DNA of 64,000 nucleotides from Burkholderia cenocepacia (GTDB lineage: Bacteria > Pseudomonadota > Gammaproteobacteria > Burkholderiales > Burkholderiaceae): the NCBI RefSeq assembly GCF_900446215.1, contig NZ_UAQZ01000018.1, forward strand, positions 275,195-339,194, written 5' to 3'. Shown piece by piece: positions 61,655-64,000 of the stretch (the stretch's first letter is position 1; each line of letters opens with the position of its first letter). The notes beneath the pieces were generated by a model. It ran no database searches, was not told where the DNA came from, and worked only from the letters and a program-made list of their open reading frames with translations. Both the position numbers and the translations under genes were made by a program.

Positions 61655-62110
61655 ATGGATGCCGCCGCCGATGCTGTCGCTATCCGCCCGTTCGAACGCG
61701 CCGACACCGATGCCGTGCTCGCGGTATGGCGCGACGCGTTCCCGCACTACGACGAAGCCGGTGCGCCGCCGCACCGCGATCCGCTGCGATCGATCGAGCT
61801 GAAGCTCGCGACCCAGCCGGAACTGTTCTTCGTCGCGACCAGCGGCGCGCGGGTCGTCGGCACGCTGATGGCCGGTTTCGACGGACATCGCGGCTGGCTC
61901 TACTCGTTCGGCGTCGCGAACGACGCGCGCCGGCTCGGCGTCGGCCGCGCGCTGATCGCGCATGCGGAAAGCGCGCTCGCCGCGCGCGGCTGCCTGAAGA
62001 TCAACCTGCAGGTGCTGCCCGGCAACGACGACGCATGCCGCTTCTATGCGGCGCTCGGCTATCGCGTCGAGGAACGCATCTCGTTCGGCAAGACGCTGCC
62101 GGCCGCGTAA
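61655..62110 (+). CDS. GNAT-family acetyltransferase
   Basis: 151 residues. Acetyl-CoA site in VANDARRLGVGRALIAHAE; NLQVLPGNDDACRFYAALGYRVEER at the C terminus. Resembles YpeA-type GNATs; substrate unknown. Linked to the aminotransferase by a 13-nt gap with AAGGAGA, so probably co-expressed with it. Confidence 0.9.
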   Translation: MDAAADAVAIRPFERADTDAVLAVWRDAFPHYDEAGAPPHRDPLRSIELKLATQPELFFVATSGARVVGTLMAGFDGHRGWLYSFGVANDARRLGVGRALIAHAESALAARGCLKINLQVLPGNDDACRFYAALGYRVEERISFGKTLPAA

Positions 62111-62127
62111 GACCGCCGCCGGCCGAT

Positions 62128-62799
62128 TCAGCGCGTGATCGGCCCCGCGCCCGGCAGCGGATTGCCGAGCACGTCGGTCGGCACGGCCTGCTGCTCGAAC
62201 GCCGCGAAATACGCGGCCCACTGCGATTCGCTCACGCGCACCAGCAGCGCGCCGTCCTGCCACACGTCGTTGTGGTCGTTGTGGTCGTCGCCCGCGCGAT
62301 GCAGGTAGTGCGGGCCCGTCGAGCCCTGGTTCATGTGCGTGTCGTGGATGCCGTTGCCTTGCGCATAGGTGCGTCCGAACACGACGACGTCGAGGCCCTG
62401 CGACTGCGCGGCGCTCACCAGCCGCAGCAGCGACGGGATCGGCTCCGGATGCTCGGTGCCGTCCATCACCGCGCTCGCGCGCCACGCGCCCGTCTCGTTC
62501 AGGATGTCGCTGCGCAGGTAGTCGAGCGCGGGCAGCGCGGTCTGCGCCGTCAGATCGGTATAGCCTTCGGCCGCGGCGGCGAGCGTCTGCGTGACCGGAT
62601 GGTGGAAATCGTAGACGAGCTTGTAGTTCAGCAGGTCGTCCGCGTCGTTGGTGCCGACGTTGATCGCGACATCCCAGTCGCCCGCCGGCAGCGCCAGCGT
62701 CAGGTGAACGTGATACTGGATCTCGCTGCCGTGCGGCGAGCCCTTCAGCTTCGCCACCGACGTCACCTTCGCCTTCACGAAACCGTAGTCCAGACTCAT
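62128..62799 (-). CDS. DUF2278 family protein
   Basis: 223 residues, one DUF2278 (YukJ-like) domain: MSLDYGFVKAKVTSVAKLKGSPHGSEIQYHVHL-type start, VFGRTYAQGNGIHDTHMNQGS, HNDVWQDGALLV. The function is unknown. No signal peptide. It is convergent with the GNAT gene and lies 184 nt before the IS left end, a stretch where I see no gene. Confidence 0.9.
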   Translation of the reverse strand: MSLDYGFVKAKVTSVAKLKGSPHGSEIQYHVHLTLALPAGDWDVAINVGTNDADDLLNYKLVYDFHHPVTQTLAAAAEGYTDLTAQTALPALDYLRSDILNETGAWRASAVMDGTEHPEPIPSLLRLVSAAQSQGLDVVVFGRTYAQGNGIHDTHMNQGSTGPHYLHRAGDDHNDHNDVWQDGALLVRVSESQWAAYFAAFEQQAVPTDVLGNPLPGAGPITR

Positions 62800-62992
62800 G
62801 CGTGTTCTCCGTGTCCCGATGGGTCATCGATGCTACGCAGCCCGTGTGTCGGTTTGCCGACGGCCGGCCGCGGTGTCGCCGGCACGCGATGCAGCCTGCG
62901 CAGTGCAACAGTCGAATGGAGTCGCCTTTGCGCGCACAGTTCGACGCGAATCGCGCACGACGAAAAAAAGCCGTCACGGTTTCTGAACTGAA

Positions 62993-63027
62993 CCCCAAAA
63001 GTTGGACGCCAACTTTTGGGTTTTTTT
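62993..63027 (+). terminator. Terminator-like palindrome at the IS left end
   Basis: CCCAAAAGTTGG-ACG-CCAACTTTTGGG followed by GTTTTTTT. It lies 2 nt before the orfA ATG and would shield the transposase from readthrough while also holding the ribosome site. Confidence 0.65.
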
Positions 63028-63028
63028 C

Positions 63029-63553
63029 ATGGCGAGATATACCGAGCAGTTCAAGCTATCGGTAGTGAAGCGGTGCATCGGGGGGGAAGCCATACGCGCG
63101 GTGGCGCGAACGCATGGCTTGAGTCACTCGACGGTTTCCCAGTGGTACGCCACATACCAGGCTCATGGTAAGGACGGCGTGCGTAGGAAGTACAACTCAT
63201 ACGATGTGGCGTTCAGGCTCAAAGTTGTTCAGCACATGCGCGAGCATGGCGTGTCGAGCAAGGAAGCGGCGGCGCGGTTCAATATTCGCAATCCGAGCGC
63301 GGTGCTCGAATGGGCTCGCCGCTATGATGATGGTGGTTTGACTGCCCTCGCGCCGAGGCCCAAAGGCCGCCGCCCAACCGCAATGCCAAAAACACCGCCT
63401 GCTCAGCCTCTGAACCCTACCGATGGCACGGATACCCGTACCCGCGAGGACCTGCTTCAGGAACTGAACTACCTGCGCATGGAGAACGCGTATCTAAAAA
63501 AGCTGAGGGCCTTGGTTCAGGCGCAGGCTGTACCGCGCAAAAAGCGCAAATAG
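63029..63553 (+). CDS. IS150-type transposase subunit A (InsJ-like)
   Basis: 174 residues. Two helix-turn-helix units (about 10-45 and 70-110; AVARTHGLSHSTVSQWYATY and EAAARFNIRNPSAVLEWARRY) and a C-terminal leucine-zipper-like helix ending KKLRALVQAQAVPRKKRK. An AAAAAG slip site at 63539-63544 near the end would allow -1 frameshift into orfB. Confidence 0.9.
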   Translation: MARYTEQFKLSVVKRCIGGEAIRAVARTHGLSHSTVSQWYATYQAHGKDGVRRKYNSYDVAFRLKVVQHMREHGVSSKEAAARFNIRNPSAVLEWARRYDDGGLTALAPRPKGRRPTAMPKTPPAQPLNPTDGTDTRTREDLLQELNYLRMENAYLKKLRALVQAQAVPRKKRK

Positions 63554-64000
63554 TGCTTGAGCTAAGGCAACAATTCCCGCTGGCTGGCTTGCTCCGGGTG
63601 GCCGGACTGGCTCGCAGCACGTTTTATTACCAGTGCAAGGCGCTGGCCGCTCCCGATCGACATGCGAGTGTGAAAGCGAAAATTCGAGCACTGTTCGAGC
63701 AGCACAAGGGGCGCTATGGCTATCGACGCATCACGCTGGCGCTGCGCCGTCTGGGGCAGATGATTAACCACAAGACGGTTGCACGCCTGATGCGCAAGAT
63801 GCAGTTGAAGTCCTGCGTGCGGGTCAAGAAGTACCGTGCGTATAGGGGCAACACGTGCAAGACGGCCCCGCATCTGCTCCAGCGCCAGTTCCATGCCGCC
63901 CGTCCGAACGAGAAGTGGGTTACCGACATCACCGAGTTCAGCGTAGGTGGCCAAAGCTGTATCTGTCACCAGTGCTGGATCTGTACAACGGGGAGATCAT
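63553..64000 (+). pseudogene. IS150-type transposase subunit B (InsK-like), frameshifted and truncated by window
   Basis: GTG at 63553 overlaps the orfA stop. The reading begins LELRQQFPLAGLLRVAGLARSTFYY, then GYRRITLALRR, PNEKWVTDITEFSVGGQ with the first catalytic Asp. After VGGQ the family continues KLYLSPVLDLYNGEI, but here that is in another frame: one A appears missing in the AAA run at 63953-63955. The copy is probably inactive, unless this is a sequencing error. Confidence 0.75.

Larger units (their letters stand above)
62984..64000 (+). mobile_element. IS3-family insertion sequence, IS150 group (right end outside window)
   Basis: The left end begins about 62984 (TGAACTGAACCCC). A perfect 12-bp palindrome CCCAAAAGTTGG/CCAACTTTTGGG with a T-run (62993-63027) lies just inside and could stop outside transcripts entering the transposase. 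Two overlapping ORFs in -1 relation follow, as in IS150. The right end and target duplication are outside the window. orfB carries a frameshift. Confidence 0.85.

Overview
The window is high-GC DNA from a Burkholderia, most likely the large chromosome of a B. cepacia complex member. This is inferred from very high GC at third codon positions, Burkholderia-type genes (DUF3460, DUF2486), and the 6S RNA beside zapBA. Neighbourhoods such as metG/tamB-tamA and pepA/lptF-lptG also fit. No rRNA, CRISPR array, prophage, secretion system, or polyketide or peptide synthase genes were seen. The only mobile element is an IS3-type insertion sequence running off the right edge.

Layout. 1-7.3 kb: truncated Orn/Lys/Arg decarboxylase, dcd, a degenerate SodC-like lipoprotein, apbC, an OmpA-type lipoprotein, metG. 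7.3-13.2 kb: tamB and tamA on the minus strand. 13.4-17.7 kb: DUF3460, scpA, panC-panD, an orphan ParA-like ATPase, DoxX and a small secreted peptide. 17.8-27.6 kb: late cobalamin synthesis and uptake. cobQ lies divergent from cobU-cbiB-cobD-btuF, which converges on a btuC-btuD-cobT-cobS-phosphatase operon preceded by a cobalamin riboswitch. 27.7-30.3 kb: zapB-like, zapA, 6S RNA, a nested inverted-repeat element, an EVE-domain gene, a SIMPL-domain gene. 30.4-34.6 kb: lgt, a LysR regulator divergent from ilvD, a c-type cytochrome. 34.7-39.8 kb: pepA-holC-DUF2486 divergent from lptF-lptG. 39.9-47.7 kb: cbiX, then the sulfate assimilation operon (sulfite reductase, DUF934, cysH, cysD, cysN, cobA) divergent from cysB. 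47.7-49.1 kb: a periplasmic binding protein and tRNA-Leu(CAA). 49.2-56.4 kb: an accessory block of LysR regulators paired with short-chain dehydrogenases and an epoxide-hydrolase-like enzyme. 56.5-62.8 kb: CopC-like protein, rsuA-like, small membrane protein, NAD(P)-binding protein, ferredoxin-type reductase, class III aminotransferase with an unusual leader, GNAT and DUF2278. 62.98 kb to the end: the IS element.

How the genes connect. The sulfur operon encodes ATP sulfurylase (CysDN), an APS-type reductase and a sirohaem sulfite reductase. CobA, with the convergent CbiX, supplies two of the three sirohaem-forming steps. The cobalamin genes cover corrinoid uptake, amidation, the aminopropanol arm and nucleotide-loop assembly, but no ring-building steps. 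TamA/TamB, LptF/LptG, Lgt, OmpA and ApbC are general envelope and Fe-S housekeeping.

The most unusual signals are: a nested inverted-repeat element just after 6S RNA; an arginine-rich leader ORF with its own promoter and terminator before an acetylornithine-type aminotransferase; a SodC-fold lipoprotein that has lost most metal ligands; a long palindrome in the panCD promoter; and several sharp palindromes between LysR genes and their divergent partners. All calls are from reading the sequence; no database search was run.
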